DNA from: Trichinella spiralis
Lineage: Eukaryota > Nematoda > Enoplea > Trichinellida > Trichinellidae
NCBI GenBank assembly: GCA_000181795.3
Contig: CM012955.1
Location: forward strand, 14,621,639 to 14,685,638
Direction: 5' to 3'
DNA: 64,000 nt
Shown here: positions 1-13,055 of the stretch, one piece after another
How positions within the stretch are numbered: position 1 is the stretch's first letter
How the letters are laid out: each line of letters begins with the position of its first letter
Made by a program: the position numbers and the translations under genes
Notes under the pieces: generated by a model
Databases searched by the model: none
Seen by the model: the letters and a program-made list of their open reading frames with translations, nothing else
What the model was told of the DNA's origin: nothing

Positions 1-429
1 AGTACGTTACGATAAGTATACACAGTCGCAATCATGAAACAGCAAGTGTGCATTTAATGTAATCATCCTTGCATATTACGATGTATCTATTAGACACTGT
101 TACATTTCAATTTATAGAATTCAGAAGAAGTAGAAACGGAATAAATCGCGAATACACAGTTCATACTAATCACCGAACACGATTTATATAACACGAAGAA
201 AAACTTTCGTGATAAAAACGGGATATTTTACTATAGCCATCACAAAAAGTTCAAAATTTTTTGTGAAACATTATAAATATTATAATATACCTTTCGAAAA
301 AGAATATTATATTCTTTGTAGGGCTTACCCGACATATTATTTTTCACCACAACAATATACCTTTTAAAAAAGGAAGTTAAATTTTTTGGGATTACTGCGT
401 ACTTCTTTCTTCATATCCATCTTTATTTT

Positions 430-600
430 AGGGGTTTGTGATATGTAACCCCTTATTACGAGGGTTTCACCACATTCTACCTTTAGATTGGGGGTTTGTG
501 ATATGTAATCACTTATTATGGGTGTTTTATCACAGTCCCCTTCTGACATTGGGGGTTTGTGATAGATAATCCCTGATTATGGGGGGGGGGTACAACCCCG
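430..600. repeat. ~61-bp subrepeat with hairpin-forming GTGAT/ATCAC words
   Basis: Three successive ~61-bp units begin at about 430, 490 and 550. Each has ggggtttgtgatat or a close variant followed by a second G-rich word, so each can fold on itself (gtgat...atcac). The last runs into a ten-G tract near 582-592. A related two-unit version lies at about 2520-2620. Confidence 0.65.
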
Positions 601-3600
601 AATTGCCAGTTCCATCATTATTTTATCACATTCATATATTCAAAATGACATGTTGGGTTTTGATAATTTTTTTCATTTTAAAACAATCATGCAGCTTCAT
701 GCCCAGGAATTTTTGCTTGTCTTCTTCAATACTAGAATGTTGTCTAGTTTATTCTTTAATTCATTGCCATGCATAATTATATTTTTAATGCTAATTATTC
801 AGTTTTCTTGTGTTAATTTTTATTCATACTTTTATTTAAAATCCTTTTATTTTCATGAAGAAAATTCATAATTCAAAAACAAAGCATACAATGATATCCG
901 AAACCATTATTATTCATATAATGTTATTCAAAAACATTGCGATGCATGTGGGACAGATTTAAAATCAATAAGTATCAGCAAACATACGGTTTTCAATTTC
1001 TTCGGCATCACCAATATACATATAATATCACACTGGTAAATCACGCGCGATGATGCCGAAGTACGTACTCTATATAATGGCATTGCTAAAATTGCGTGTA
1101 TGATCATTATACTAATCATCATGTTGCTACACTATTCGTACAAAAATACACTACTCATTAACACTGCGAGTATTCACAAAGGTAGTGATAAAGTCGTATT
1201 TTACATAAATCATCATGCCTATTTTGGTATACTTATTAAATCCTGCTACACATTTAAATTGAGAAGTTTAGGAAAGCTATACAAAATCACATTAGTAGGA
1301 TAGTTTAATGCTTTTTATACTAATCACATAGATTACTATACTTTAATTATTTGTTTCCTCGTAATATCAAACTAACCGCATTTTCACAAATTTATGAAGC
1401 ATTACTATCATTCAACCCCACCCAATTAACGTTTGTTTCTTCAGTATCAAACTCTTTCGCTGAGAAACAGCAAAACATGTAATTACCATAATAAGACAAC
1501 CGAAATCACAAACCATCATTATAAAATGGGTCTGTGATACATCACTTGGTGGTGGTAAGACACCACGATATGGAAATGCCTTCAACTTTCTATCAGGATC
1601 ATTTCATCGTAACTACATGTTGGGTTTTGATAATTTTTTTCATTTTAACACAATTATGCAGCTTCATGCCCAGGAACTTTTGCTTGTCTTCTTCAATACT
1701 AGAATCTGTTGTCTAGTCTATTTTGTAATTCATTGCTATGCATAATTATAATTTTAATGCTAATTATTCAGTTTTCTTGGATTAATTTTTATCGATAAGT
1801 TTATTACAATGGAAAATTCATAATTCAAAAGCATTACTATGCATACAATGATATTCGAAACCATCATTATTCATATATTGTTATTCAAAAACATTGCGAT
1901 GCAGGTGCGACAGATTTAAAATCAATAAATATCAGCAAACAGCACATGGCTTTCAATTTCTTCGGCATCACCAATACGCTCTAGCGGATATAGGTAAAAT
2001 AATAGCTCGCTAAAACTGCGTGTATGATAATCCTACTGACCATCATGTATGCTGTAATATTCGTATTTCTTTTCAACCCTAATTAACACTGTGATTACTG
2101 TTACGAATAAGTATACACAGTCGCAATCATAAACAAGCAAGTGTGCATTTCATGTTAATCATCCTGCATATTATGATGTATCTATTAGACACTGTGGCAC
2201 ATTTCAATTTATAGAATTCAGAAGGAATACACAACCAAACGGAATAAATCGCGAATACACAGTTCATACTAATCACCGAAAGAAAAACTCTCGTGGTAAA
2301 AACTGGGATTATTGTACAATCCCCATCACAAACAGTTGAAGTTTTTTTGCAAAACATTATGCATATTACAAGATACATTTCGAAGAAGAACATTATGTTC
2401 TTCGTAGGGCTTATCCGACATACTGATTTTTTTTAAAAAAACAAAGTCTGATGCAAGGCAAGATGCCCAATTTTTTCGCATCATGAGGAATCGCTTCCTT
2501 CATCACAGTCCACCTTTATATTATGGATTTGTGATTTGCAATCCCTTATTATTGGGGTTTTATGACAGTCCACCTTTGACATTAGGGGATTTGTGATATA
2601 TAATCCCTTATCATGGGGCATACAACCCCGATTTGCGTGCTCCATCATTATTTTATCACATTTATATATTCAAAATGACATGTTGGGTTTTGATAATTTT
2701 TTTTCATTTTAACACATTCATGCAGCTTCATGCCCAGGAATTTTTGCTTTTCTTCAATACTAGAATCTGTTGTCTAGTTTATTCTTTAATTCATTGCCAT
2801 GCATAATTATAATTTCAATGCTAATTATTCAGTTTTCTTGGATTAATTTTTATCGATAGGTTTATTACAATGGACTTCTTTCTTTCTTTCTTAATTAAAG
2901 ATACACCTATTGTTTTTATGATATTTTTTTAACAGCCTCTTTATAGAAGTCTTTCTTTTTGATATTTTTTAACAGTCTCTGCATAGAATAGTCTTTTGTA
3001 TTCTTTTAATCTTCGGGAAGAATCAAACACCCTAATGCATAAGACTTTATGCAAGACTTGTTCACTACTAGAACCTGTTGCCTAGTGTCTGTCATACATA
3101 ATTATATTTATAATGCTAATTATTCAGTTTTATTAGGTTATTTTTATTCATATTTTTTAGATTCATGAATAAAAATTAATATTTTATAAAATCGTCCCAT
3201 ACACGAGTAAATCATGCATGCTACAGGCACGCGCATTAAGCATAACCGGATCGCCAAAACTGCGTGTATGATCATGATACTGACCATCATGTATGCTATA
3301 ATATTCCTATTTCCATTCATCCCCCATTCACATTGTGAATACTGCTACGATAATTATACACAACCACAATGATGAAGATGCGTGTGCGCATTATAATATA
3401 TCTATTTAACCCTGTTGTACATTTAAACTATAGAATTCAGAAAGAATGCACAACCAAACGAAATACATCGCAAGTACATATTTCATTCTAACTACCAAAC
3501 ACGGCATATAACATTCAAAGCTAAACTATTATGATAAAAACCGGGGAATTTTGATATCCCCTTTCATCAAAAGTTCAATATTCTTTAAAGATCATTATGC

Positions 3601-4664
3601 ATATTATAATATACCTTTTAAAAAAAGGATATTATAACTTTTGTAAGGTATTGTCTATAGCTTTGTATTCCGCCTCAAATTCTCCTTTGTAAGAGGGGAA
3701 TATGGGAGAAGCCAGACAGAATCCCTCACTATGGGGTTCACAACCCCGAACCAACACCTCATCATTATTTTATTACGCTTACATAACAAAAATGACATGT
3801 TGGGTTTTGATAATTTTTTTCATTCTAACACCATCATGCAGCTTCATGCCCAGGAACTTTTGCTTGTCTTCTTTAATACTAGAACCTGCTGTCTAGTCTA
3901 TTTTGTAATTCATTGCTATGCATAATTATAATTTCAATGCTAATTATTCAGTTTTCTTGGGTTAATTTTTATCGATATGTTTAATTCAATGGAAAATTCA
4001 TAATTGAAAAACATTACTATGCATACAATGATATTCGAAACCATCATTACTCATATGATGTTATTCAAAAACATTACGATGCATATGCGACAGATTTAAA
4101 ATCAACAAGTATCAGCAAACAGAATATGGTTTTCGATTTCTTCGGCATCAACAATATGCATATAATATCACACTGGTAAATCATGCGCGATGATGCCGGA
4201 GCAGGTACTCGATATAATAGCATTGCGAAAATTGCGTGTACAATCATGATGCTACAGTATTCGTACAAAAATACAATCGGCATTAACATTGGGAGTAATC
4301 ACAACCGCACTGATAAAACGGTATTTCACATTAACCATCATTGCCTGTTATGATATGCTTATTAAATCTTGAAACATATTTAAAGTTCAAAGCATAAAAA
4401 GCTATGCATAATCGCACTGGTCGAATAGCATGATCACACCATATACTTATTATTTGAATACATTATTAGTGTTTAACCATTCGTTTTCAAAACTGCGGTA
4501 TAACAACCTGAATATTTTTAACCAAATACATTGGATTACGTTTTATATTCCTTTACTACCTTATCATCTCATTGTGGGGTATGCGTATGAGTGTCATACT
4601 TCTAAATAAAGCCTCATAGTTCAAGATTTTCGCAATGCAAGCATTCAGCATTAGGGTTTTTATA

Positions 4665-4698
4665 ATCACAAACCACCTTAATAATGTGGTTTTGTGAT
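4665..4698. repeat. Near-perfect inverted repeat (hairpin) in array unit
   Basis: ATCACAAACCAC is followed after a 9-nt loop by GTGGTTTTGTGAT; the arms are complementary apart from one extra base. Identical hairpins occur at 45727-45760 and 47133-47166, and looser versions lie near 1510, 4755, 43730 and 44745. It is a recurring element of the repeat unit. Confidence 0.75.
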
Positions 4699-5094
4699 AT
4701 TCACAAAACGGGTTGTGAATACAATATTTCATCATGAGGAACCATGATCATCAAAAACCATTTTAATAATATGGTTTTGTGATATTCACACCCATATGTT
4801 GGTTGAGTACCGCGATTAATTAGCTCATCAACTTTCCATTAATTTCTTTCATCGTATCCAAATGTTGGGTTTTGATCATTTTTTTTTCATTCCAACACAA
4901 TCCAGCTGTCTCCTACGCAGGAATTTTTGCTTGGCTTCTTCACTACTGGAACCTGTTGTCTAGTCTATTTTGTAATTCATCGCTATGCATAATTATGTTT
5001 TTAATGCTAATTATTCAGTTTTCTTGGGTTAATTTTTATTGATATTTTTATTACAATACGTTTTAGATTCATGTATAGAAATTCATATTTGATA

Positions 5095-5219
5095 CAGTCG
5101 GCTGTCAACATTTGCAAATTTCAAAACCGCCATAACGATAAATGCAACTATATATATTTATGAGAAAATAAAGCAGTTTCCGCCGGAATGCACATAACCT
5201 GAATGTTGCGGACCGACTG
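5095..5219. mobile_element. 125-bp Tc1/mariner-type MITE (copy 1)
   Basis: The element starts CAGTCGGCTGTCAACATT and its far end, reverse-complemented, reads CAGTCGGTCCGCAACATT, so the terminal inverted repeats match at about 14 of 18 positions. It is bounded by TA at 5093-5094 and 5220-5221, the target duplication expected of the Tc1/mariner superfamily. It contains no coding capacity, so it is a non-autonomous element. A second copy sits at the equivalent place at the end of array 2, which implies insertion before the array was duplicated. Confidence 0.75.
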
Positions 5220-5412
5220 TAATTCATTGAAATGAAAACTTCTCTTAATGATAGTTTCAATTCTTTTAATTCATTTCAACAAATTTTACCCTTTTCAAAT
5301 TTAATACATTTTTTATTTTATTTGTTGGCAATTACCTTTGATCATTAGCTTCATTTTAACTGACATTAAATTTTTATGAAATACATGCTGCACAGTTAAA
5401 TTATTTATTCAA

Positions 5413-8105
5413 TTTCTTCATTTTCTTTCATTTAATCATCAATTTCATTAAAGTAATTAAAAAGAGATCGTGCAGCATGAAATGCAACAAAATTTACAGG
5501 ACAGTTGCCAATGTAGAGTACTGAACGATCTGCCATTCTTCTTCACCACAACCATTTGGAAAGACAAACGGCCCCATAGTCACTCAATAGCACTGGCATT
5601 ATGCATTTCTTTAATCGATTTCACTTCATGAGTTAATGTGCAACAATATAGCTAAATCAAGTTTTGTTTCATCTTTAATCCGTATACAATATCTTAACAT
5701 GTAGATCTGGTTACCGGTTAACATGTAATTACTATAATGAGCAACTCAAATATACAAAACTAAGCTTCAGCAATTCACTTATGTGGTATACGCACATAAT
5801 TTGAATTTCCTCATGTTCAGAAAATATTGTCGCATAATGCAATAACATCATATAATTCAGCACTACAATTTAATTCAATCTCAACATGTAGAATGTTTTT
5901 CTTCATTTTTAGACGGACAATCACGATAGATTTATTTCAATCCTAATCATTATACTTCAGTGAAAAACGATTCCCTTCCAAAAACAAGTGCGTTTCGCTG
6001 AAACTGACTCGAATGATCATTCTGTTTATTCCATTGATGGCAGAAACAGAAAACGCAAACTTTGCGCGCAAGAACGCACCACATCGGATTGATCGTACGT
6101 TAAAATTTACCCAATCTCTAACTTCATCAGCAATACTTTTCTCTTACTGTACTTACAGAAAATCAGGTTCTACTGTGTATTACATAAAATTATTAAACAC
6201 ACCCTTTCAAATTTATCCCAAACCTTTTAAATATTTTATTTCATTGTCATATTGGCATATAAATGAATTTTCATTGAGATTTTCCTATTATACTATGTTT
6301 GCAAAATTTCTATAGTCTTCTCACGAGCGAAATTGTAAGTCACTTGTTTGTGATATTAGTGGACTGTATTTAGGTTTGTTATTGCAAGGCGGGAAAGTCT
6401 AATGCGTTAAACAGTCCGACTTGGGTCACGATAACTGTTAATGAAAACTCGATCGAGAGTCGACACAGTTTATTCACAAACGAATAATGCTGAGCCAGAG
6501 ATAATAAGACCAAGAATGACTCAATGGAACACGCATACACACAATCAAAACTAGACCGAACACAATCACCAAATAACGGCAACTCACAACACCGGCAAAG
6601 CACATTCACCACATACGTCACCACCGTACACTGCTGTATTCGAACCCGACACGCAGGTTCGCTAACGTCGACGACAGTATCCGCATTGTCGACGTTTACA
6701 AGTCTCTTAACACAGCCATACACCAAATTAGTGGAAAAGCATTTTTATTGAGAGGAAACAAGTTTTTCTTTCTGCGTGTTAAAACAAAAGCAGTTTTAAA
6801 ATACTGTTGTCAACGTTCCTTTTTATGAACTACTAATGTTTTCTGTTATATTTTCAATTTACACTTGACGGTCACTTCAATAACGTTGCTCCTATCAATC
6901 TCAATTGATCACATTCCGCCAGTTGTATGTTTGAATAATGTCTGAATAATGTAAATGATTTCATGTTGTAGTCGTGTGTATTTACTGCTAGATGCAGAAT
7001 GTTTCCATTCTTTTGCTCGTTTGATCAATTACTTCAATCTTGATGTTTCCTGTAATAGCTTGAGTTATCAGGCCACGCAATATCCGTTTACTAATTAGCT
7101 CAGTCTAAGGAAATCCAGATCTGATCAGTTGCAAAATCCTTCATTTAACCCATGACAACCCATGAAAACTCAATGAAATTGTCTTTAGAAAAAATTCGGA
7201 AACCACTTCGAAACTACAGAAAACGAAAACCAAACAGTATAAAAGCATGAGAAATAACAACTAGGCAGCCTTGAAATTTGTTGCTTGGTTACTGTAGACT
7301 TGTCGCTCCTTCTTCAGACAGAAGTTGCCACGGATTTTTCATTAAGAACGCGTCAACGCGTTTCAAGCGTTCACATTTTTTCGTGTTATACTTGCACGAC
7401 TGATGCACTTATCGGAGAGACATGAGAATTGTCAAGTAAACAGTTCTGCCTTGCCTCTTTACTATATCTCACTGCACTGTATAAAAATGTATTAAATATT
7501 TTGCAATGCATAAAAATACGCAAACGGATAAACGTACAGGATATTTCGAATTCCATTGGTGGAATGATCGTTTTTCAGGGTTTTTTTTCATATTTTAGGT
7601 TTCATATAACAATTTATAATATCAAATGCTATCTCCAGAAATGGGTGATTGTTAATTACAACTTTATTGTTCATGAGGTTCTGGTCTCCTTTTCCAAGCA
7701 TGTGAAATGTTGGCGCAATAATGCTCTGCCAACAAATGAAACTCAAAACATTGTTAGCCTGCGACTTCTTTGTGGCTTCAAAACAAGTCTAATCCGCTTA
7801 CTGCTCCTAATCCTGAAATAGCAATCAGAAAGAAAATAAAATTACACTCATCACCACCGTAATAATGGTATCATTATGAATGAAGTGGCTTTGTTATTCG
7901 AAATGAGTGTTGCCAACGACTGTACAGAATATAGAACAGAGGATACGAATTAAAAGGATATCAACAACCAACCAAAGTTTTTCCAAATTGAAATAAAACA
8001 CAAACAAACCTTCACAGTATAAAAAATTTCGTTACTCGGAAAAATAGGAGAAGGATACTGAATGCTTAAAACTGAAAACGAACAACACAGTCAATCACAC
8101 TGAAT
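5413..8105. other. Gene-free spacer between array 1 and COPA
   Basis: No supported gene. Several open frames of 100-130 codons (for example around 6013-6315 and 7429-7821) lack family resemblance and have residue composition typical of AT-rich random DNA. A 336-bp GC-richer block at 6377-6712 has TGTTA...TAACA ends and may be a solo LTR (see findings). Confidence 0.6.
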
Positions 8106-9079
8106 TCATTTCAACTCTACAGTGCTAATTGTCATTCCAAGACAATCTCTTCCAATTTCTGCAACACGGCATATTTTGCAGACGCTTCCCGCTAAGTTCG
8201 GCACATAACTGGCACCACAAAACGGGCACTTTGCCATAGCTTTTCCACGGTAAATTGGTCGATAAGTACCTGCGCAAATTTCGAATGGATTCAGCGCATC
8301 ATATTCCATCGGGTGCTGATCCGTTAAACTCTTTTCACAGAATGTCAAAATCTGATTCATCTGCTGTCTCACATCGTCTTTTGGACCACATTCCAGCAAT
8401 CGTCGGCACATTGTCGAACAAGTCTTGTAATTTTTCAACTTAAACAACAGATTGACCGCCGTGCGCAGAGTCAACATTTGATGCGCAGCTTGCAATTTGC
8501 AACGAGTAAAATAAGATGCCATTTCAGCAGACAATATCTGATCTTTCAGCTGCTCTTTGGGCATCTCTTTACGTTTCAGTTCCAAACTCAAACCGACCAA
8601 ATATTCTCGACAAATTTCCACCAAATGCATCGCCTCTCTAATTTCTTGACGATTGTCGACCACCATCAACGGTATCCACAATAGCAAGTTGTGAAAATGT
8701 TCCACTGCATCGACGAATTTTCCTGCCGTTGTCAGTCGATAACAAGCCTGAAGTTGTTAAATTGATTTATCTGAATTTTTTTTACTAAACAGCAGTACAA
8801 TTTTCTACCTGCAACTCCGTAGCCATATAGGACATTTTCAATCCGACTGGTGGTAAAGTATTACGGTCCATTGGATTTCCGCCGTCTTTTGTAGGGTATA
8901 AAATTAGCGGTGAAATGACTGGCAAACATTCAAGCACCAACTTCGATCGACAATACAATGCCATAAAATGCTGCCGAAATGGTTTGAAGTTGACCACGCC
9001 TATCTGATCACGAAGTAACCTTAACAACAGCAAAAAAATACGTAAAACACACTTAGAAATTATACACAAAGTCTCAATG

Positions 9080-9118
<39 letters not shown>

Positions 9119-12100
9119 GTAATACAAGATGCTTACTGAAAAGCGCTTTCAAATGATCCAGCAACAACGTGCACCATAGGAAGGCGTGTATTGACCACCC
9201 AACGTACTGCTGTAGAGGCCTGACGAGCTGGAGGTACAAAACCACCGCCTTCTTCATCTGTCGGACTGGACAATTCCAACAAATCAGGTGGAAGATCAAT
9301 GTTATCGTCCACTTCCCATCCGCCACCGTCATCTTCCAGTTCAAATTCTTTCACCTCCTCGTCGCCTATTTCCGGAGTTTTCAGCAAATCTTCATTTTCA
9401 CCCCAACCTTCTCCAGCCTCAACAATATCTGCGTCAACAACACCTAATGGATCTTCTAAAGTCTTTCCAACTTCAGTTGCTGATTTACTCAGCTGCGCTA
9501 AATACAGACAGAATATGTTTACCGTTGGGTATAGTTATGTAAAAAATAAAACATATTTTCCCAAGTGATCTCACCTTCAAAATAACCTTTACTGACAGTA
9601 AGATGAGGCCAATTTTCGTCATTGCGGTAAATGACTGGCGGCGGGATGAGCAACTTGGCATTACTGCTACACTGAGGAAGCTGTTGTCCATTGGATAGAA
9701 TCGAAGCTCCAATTTCTGCTGCTTCTGTTTCCAATCCATGTGTTTTCGCGGTACAAAAAGCCAACATTTGCATACCATTCGCAGTGAGTATTCGCACCCG
9801 CTCTCTGACATCGCCGAGCAACAAAGCCACTTCAAACTGCCCGCAAAGGTCCTTGCGAATTTCGGCTATTTTCATCATCTTCTTCAGTTTTTCAACATTT
9901 CCAGTTATAAAATACAAAAATGAAAGTTTTTCAAAATTTTTCACACGCTGATATGCCGTTTCTACGATCTGATGGTTGCCCTACAACGTGTCATTTTTTG
10001 TCAGAAATAAAAAAAAACAAACAACAAAACCAAAACCAACAAATAAACCTGGATCAGTGCTGCGCTGGCCAATGCTTCCCAACAGATTCGGTCGTCAAGA
10101 AGCTTGGCCGCCTCGAAGGCAATGTCCAAATTGCAACACTGCAACGCCAAACCGAATCTAGTCTTCTCATCTTTGACAAAGTGCAAAGCAATTTCAGGAT
10201 AGCCTTTCTTTTGCAAATAAGCAATAATCGCCTGACCAATTATATTTGAATTGCGTACCATCTGCAGTACAGTATCATTTTGATGTCTGATCAACGCCAA
10301 CTTAAACATGTACTCATTGACATTGATGGAAACTTTTTTCGGCAGCGCTTCACGGCTAAAAATGAAAAGAAGCACAAAAAAAATCAAAATTTCAACCATT
10401 TGAATACTAATCACCACAGAAACAATTACTTCAAACAAATTAAGTCGCCTCCAATAACTTGCGCGACGTAAAGCGGTACATCGAGTGTGCGAATAATACC
10501 ATTATCTCCGTTAGCTAGCATATACTTTATATGATTGGTGGTGGTGTAGATGAAAACTTCGGCATTGTGCCAGGATCCCGATTTCACGCGATTGCTTTCA
10601 TGCGTAGAACAGAGAAGTTTCAATTTTCTAGTAACCAAAGTAATGTGATGCTTGCTTAATAAAGCAGCAACACTCATGTCCGATGTCCAAACTACATAAC
10701 GCACCTGAAGATAATAAAAACTATTGGCCAACTGTCACAACACCATTTTTTATCCACTCACACTAGCAACTCTCAGTGTAGCAATGACTCGCTTCTGTTG
10801 CACATCATAAAGTGTCATGCCATCCAAATCTCGAATCAGCAACATACCAATGCCCGCATAGAAGATATCCTCACATGATGACAATTCTATAGTTTTCACT
10901 GTCTCATGATTCACATCTTTTATAATAATATTGCGTGAACGGTCCACAACTGCATATCTAAAATGAAAATTATAAATTTGAATTTGAAAAGTTTCTTAAT
11001 TTACAATTCTCCCCCCCCCCCCACCCAATATCACACACAAAACGAACGAATTAATAAGAAATTACATTCAATAAATTATTTCAATGCTCTTCATTTATTA
11101 AACTGTCCTATATATAATGTATACATAATTTGAATGCGTAAAACTATATACCATAATGATTATTAGTTTAATTTTATTAATGACTGAATGAAAAAGATTA
11201 AACAGAAACAACAATAAAACTCACCTATTACGAGCAATCCACAGGGCAGCAAAACCGTGATTACGCTTTCCTTCACCTACTTCAACTTCCGTATTTTCAG
11301 AAGTATTTTCTTTTTTCGGAAGTGCATAGATGTCATAAACGCAATTTTCAATGGCCGGCATTCGAGTGGTAATTATAACGCTGTGCTCCGCAGGATTATA
11401 CGACAAAGAATAATACGGAGTGTGGCTTTTGCCACGCAACGATATCAAAGGTACGTCGTTGCTAGTTCGAAGGTTCAATTTCCGCAAAATGCGATCCTAA
11501 AAAATAAATAAATATATATATGCATTTGTTTAATTTGCTTTGAGCAATCAATTGACAGATGCTTTTGGAATGAACTTCTTATCAAATACCCTAACGTAAA
11601 ACAGATTTTCTTCATAAACAGTAAATGCAGGTCTTTCACGTTCAATCTTGAAGACGATCATACCACCGTCGTGACCGGCGGCAAATAAATTCAACGTCGG
11701 ATGCGCCGTTAAAATCCAAAAACGACTGTTCTCCTGCCGGAATGTCATCAAGCAAGTGCGCTTCTGCAAATCCCAAACTCGAATAGTTTTATCCTCCGCA
11801 TCAGATAGAATCAAATCTGTTCTTGGATGGAAAAGAACACAAGAAACGTTGTTAAAATGCCCCCGGCATACGTCCACCTGAAAAACAAAAAATAAAAAAA
11901 AACTTTATACCACATTGGACAATAAATTGAAAACAGCAAAGTGAATTGCAACCTCCCAAGCTTTGGATTCGTTGTATCGCCATAATTTTATTTGGCGATC
12001 ATCGGCTGCAGAGGCAACCAAACACATCGTGGGATGAAAAGTGACCCAATTCACGCCCCGGTCGTGACCTTCCAAAACATGCTTAACAATTACGTCCGAC

Positions 12101-13055
12101 TGTCCGAACAGATCCGTCTGTCCAACAGGTCGATAGATTCGGTCATCAAACGAATGCAAACCAGGTGCGGCATTCTTCTTCCTCAAAACCGACATATCCC
12201 AAATTCGGACCGTTTGATCCAAAGAACCGCTAACTATCAAATCATCGGTCGGGTGAAACTGAGCGCACATCACGTAGTGATTATGGCCAGTTATTATAGC
12301 GATACTGCTGCGAGACTGCCAGTTCCATATTCGAATGGTCTGATCATCAGATGCACTGATTATCCAGGGATATTTGTTGTGAAAAAACGTTGTACGCACG
12401 TAGTCCAAATGACCAATAAGATTGAACAGACAACGGCGCTGTTTATAATTCCAAACCTAATAACAGAGAAAACAATGCTGCAGTAGAAACAAAACCACAA
12501 AATTAACAATACTTTCACTTTGTAATCATCGCCTCCAGAGACAAAAAGTGGCTGCTGCGGATGAAAGCATATACCTCTTACAGGACCATCGTGCTCTTCA
12601 TATTTTTCCATCAACACACACAGTTGATAATCCCACATTTGAATGACACCGGAATGCAAACTCGCCAGAATCCATGGACGCACAGGGTGAAAAGAAAGTC
12701 CTATAAAAGCATATTATTTAATAATAATAATAATATAAACAATTCTATGCCATTTTAAGCAATTAACCAAGTCACCAAAACGACAATTTCATTAAAATAT
12801 TTTAAATCTGAATACAAAACATTAAAATTAACAGATAAATTAATTTAACATTCTAAAACTCGGGGCAATTTTTCACAGTATGAAATTAGATTTCAGTTTA
12901 TTCATTTCTCAAGGGAAACACCTGAAAATAAATAAAATGCTAATTTCAACTATCCTAACATTTAATAATTTATGCCATATTTATAATAAAACAATAAAAA
13001 TTAAATAAACGTAACCTTTCACACGAGCAGATTTCGCTTCGAACTTCTTAAGCAT
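8106..13055 (-). CDS. COPA: Coatomer subunit alpha (COPI vesicle coat)
   Basis: Twelve exons on the minus strand: 13055-13016, 12700-12513, 12456-11953, 11877-11590, 11496-11225, 10957-10762, 10704-10430, 10355-10049, 9980-9575, 9497-9137, 9019-8809, 8747-8106. They sum to 3690 nt, 1229 residues, against about 1224 in vertebrates. The start [19 protein letters not shown] opens an N-terminal WD40 propeller (repeats with [48 protein letters not shown]), followed by the second propeller, the alpha-solenoid ([20 protein letters not shown]) and the C-terminal domain that binds epsilon-COP ([18 protein letters not shown]). An acidic linker lies near residues 830-900. Alpha-COP is a scaffold of the Golgi-to-ER coat and binds dilysine cargo tails. 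Splice phases agree throughout. Intron 10 contains an AT dinucleotide run and intron 5 a poly-C tract. Confidence 0.97.
9079..9114. repeat. (AT)n microsatellite in COPA intron 10
   Basis: An uninterrupted alternating AT run of about 30 bases lies inside the 117-nt COPA intron between exons 10 and 11. Confidence 0.9.

Larger units (their letters stand above)
1..5412. repeat. Tandem array 1 of ~1.0-1.1 kb degenerate repeat units
   Basis: The stretch is built from five degenerate copies of one unit. The anchor word tgttgggttttgat occurs at 651, 1618, 2681, 3798 and 4863, giving spacings of 967, 1063, 1117 and 1065 bp. Each copy also carries the words cttcatgcccagg or its variant, tgctaattattcag, ttcttcggcatca and a GC-richer patch gcgcgatgatgccg followed by tatataat. 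Bases 1-130 resemble 2094-2225 and 3340-3440. The third unit holds an extra insert around 2860-3060 with its own short internal repeat. The array ends with a 125-bp MITE and about 190 bp of flank that also follow array 2. No long open frame is shared by all copies, so I regard it as non-coding satellite-like or mobile-element-derived DNA. Confidence 0.85.

Noticed and set aside
5384..5480. Inverted words catgctgcac and gtgcagcatg suggesting another small transposon
   Set aside because: Only ten bases match, no target duplication seen, and only the first arm recurs near 47860.
7429..7821. 130-codon plus-strand frame
   Set aside because: No ATG at its beginning, no domain, composition typical of AT-rich chance frames.
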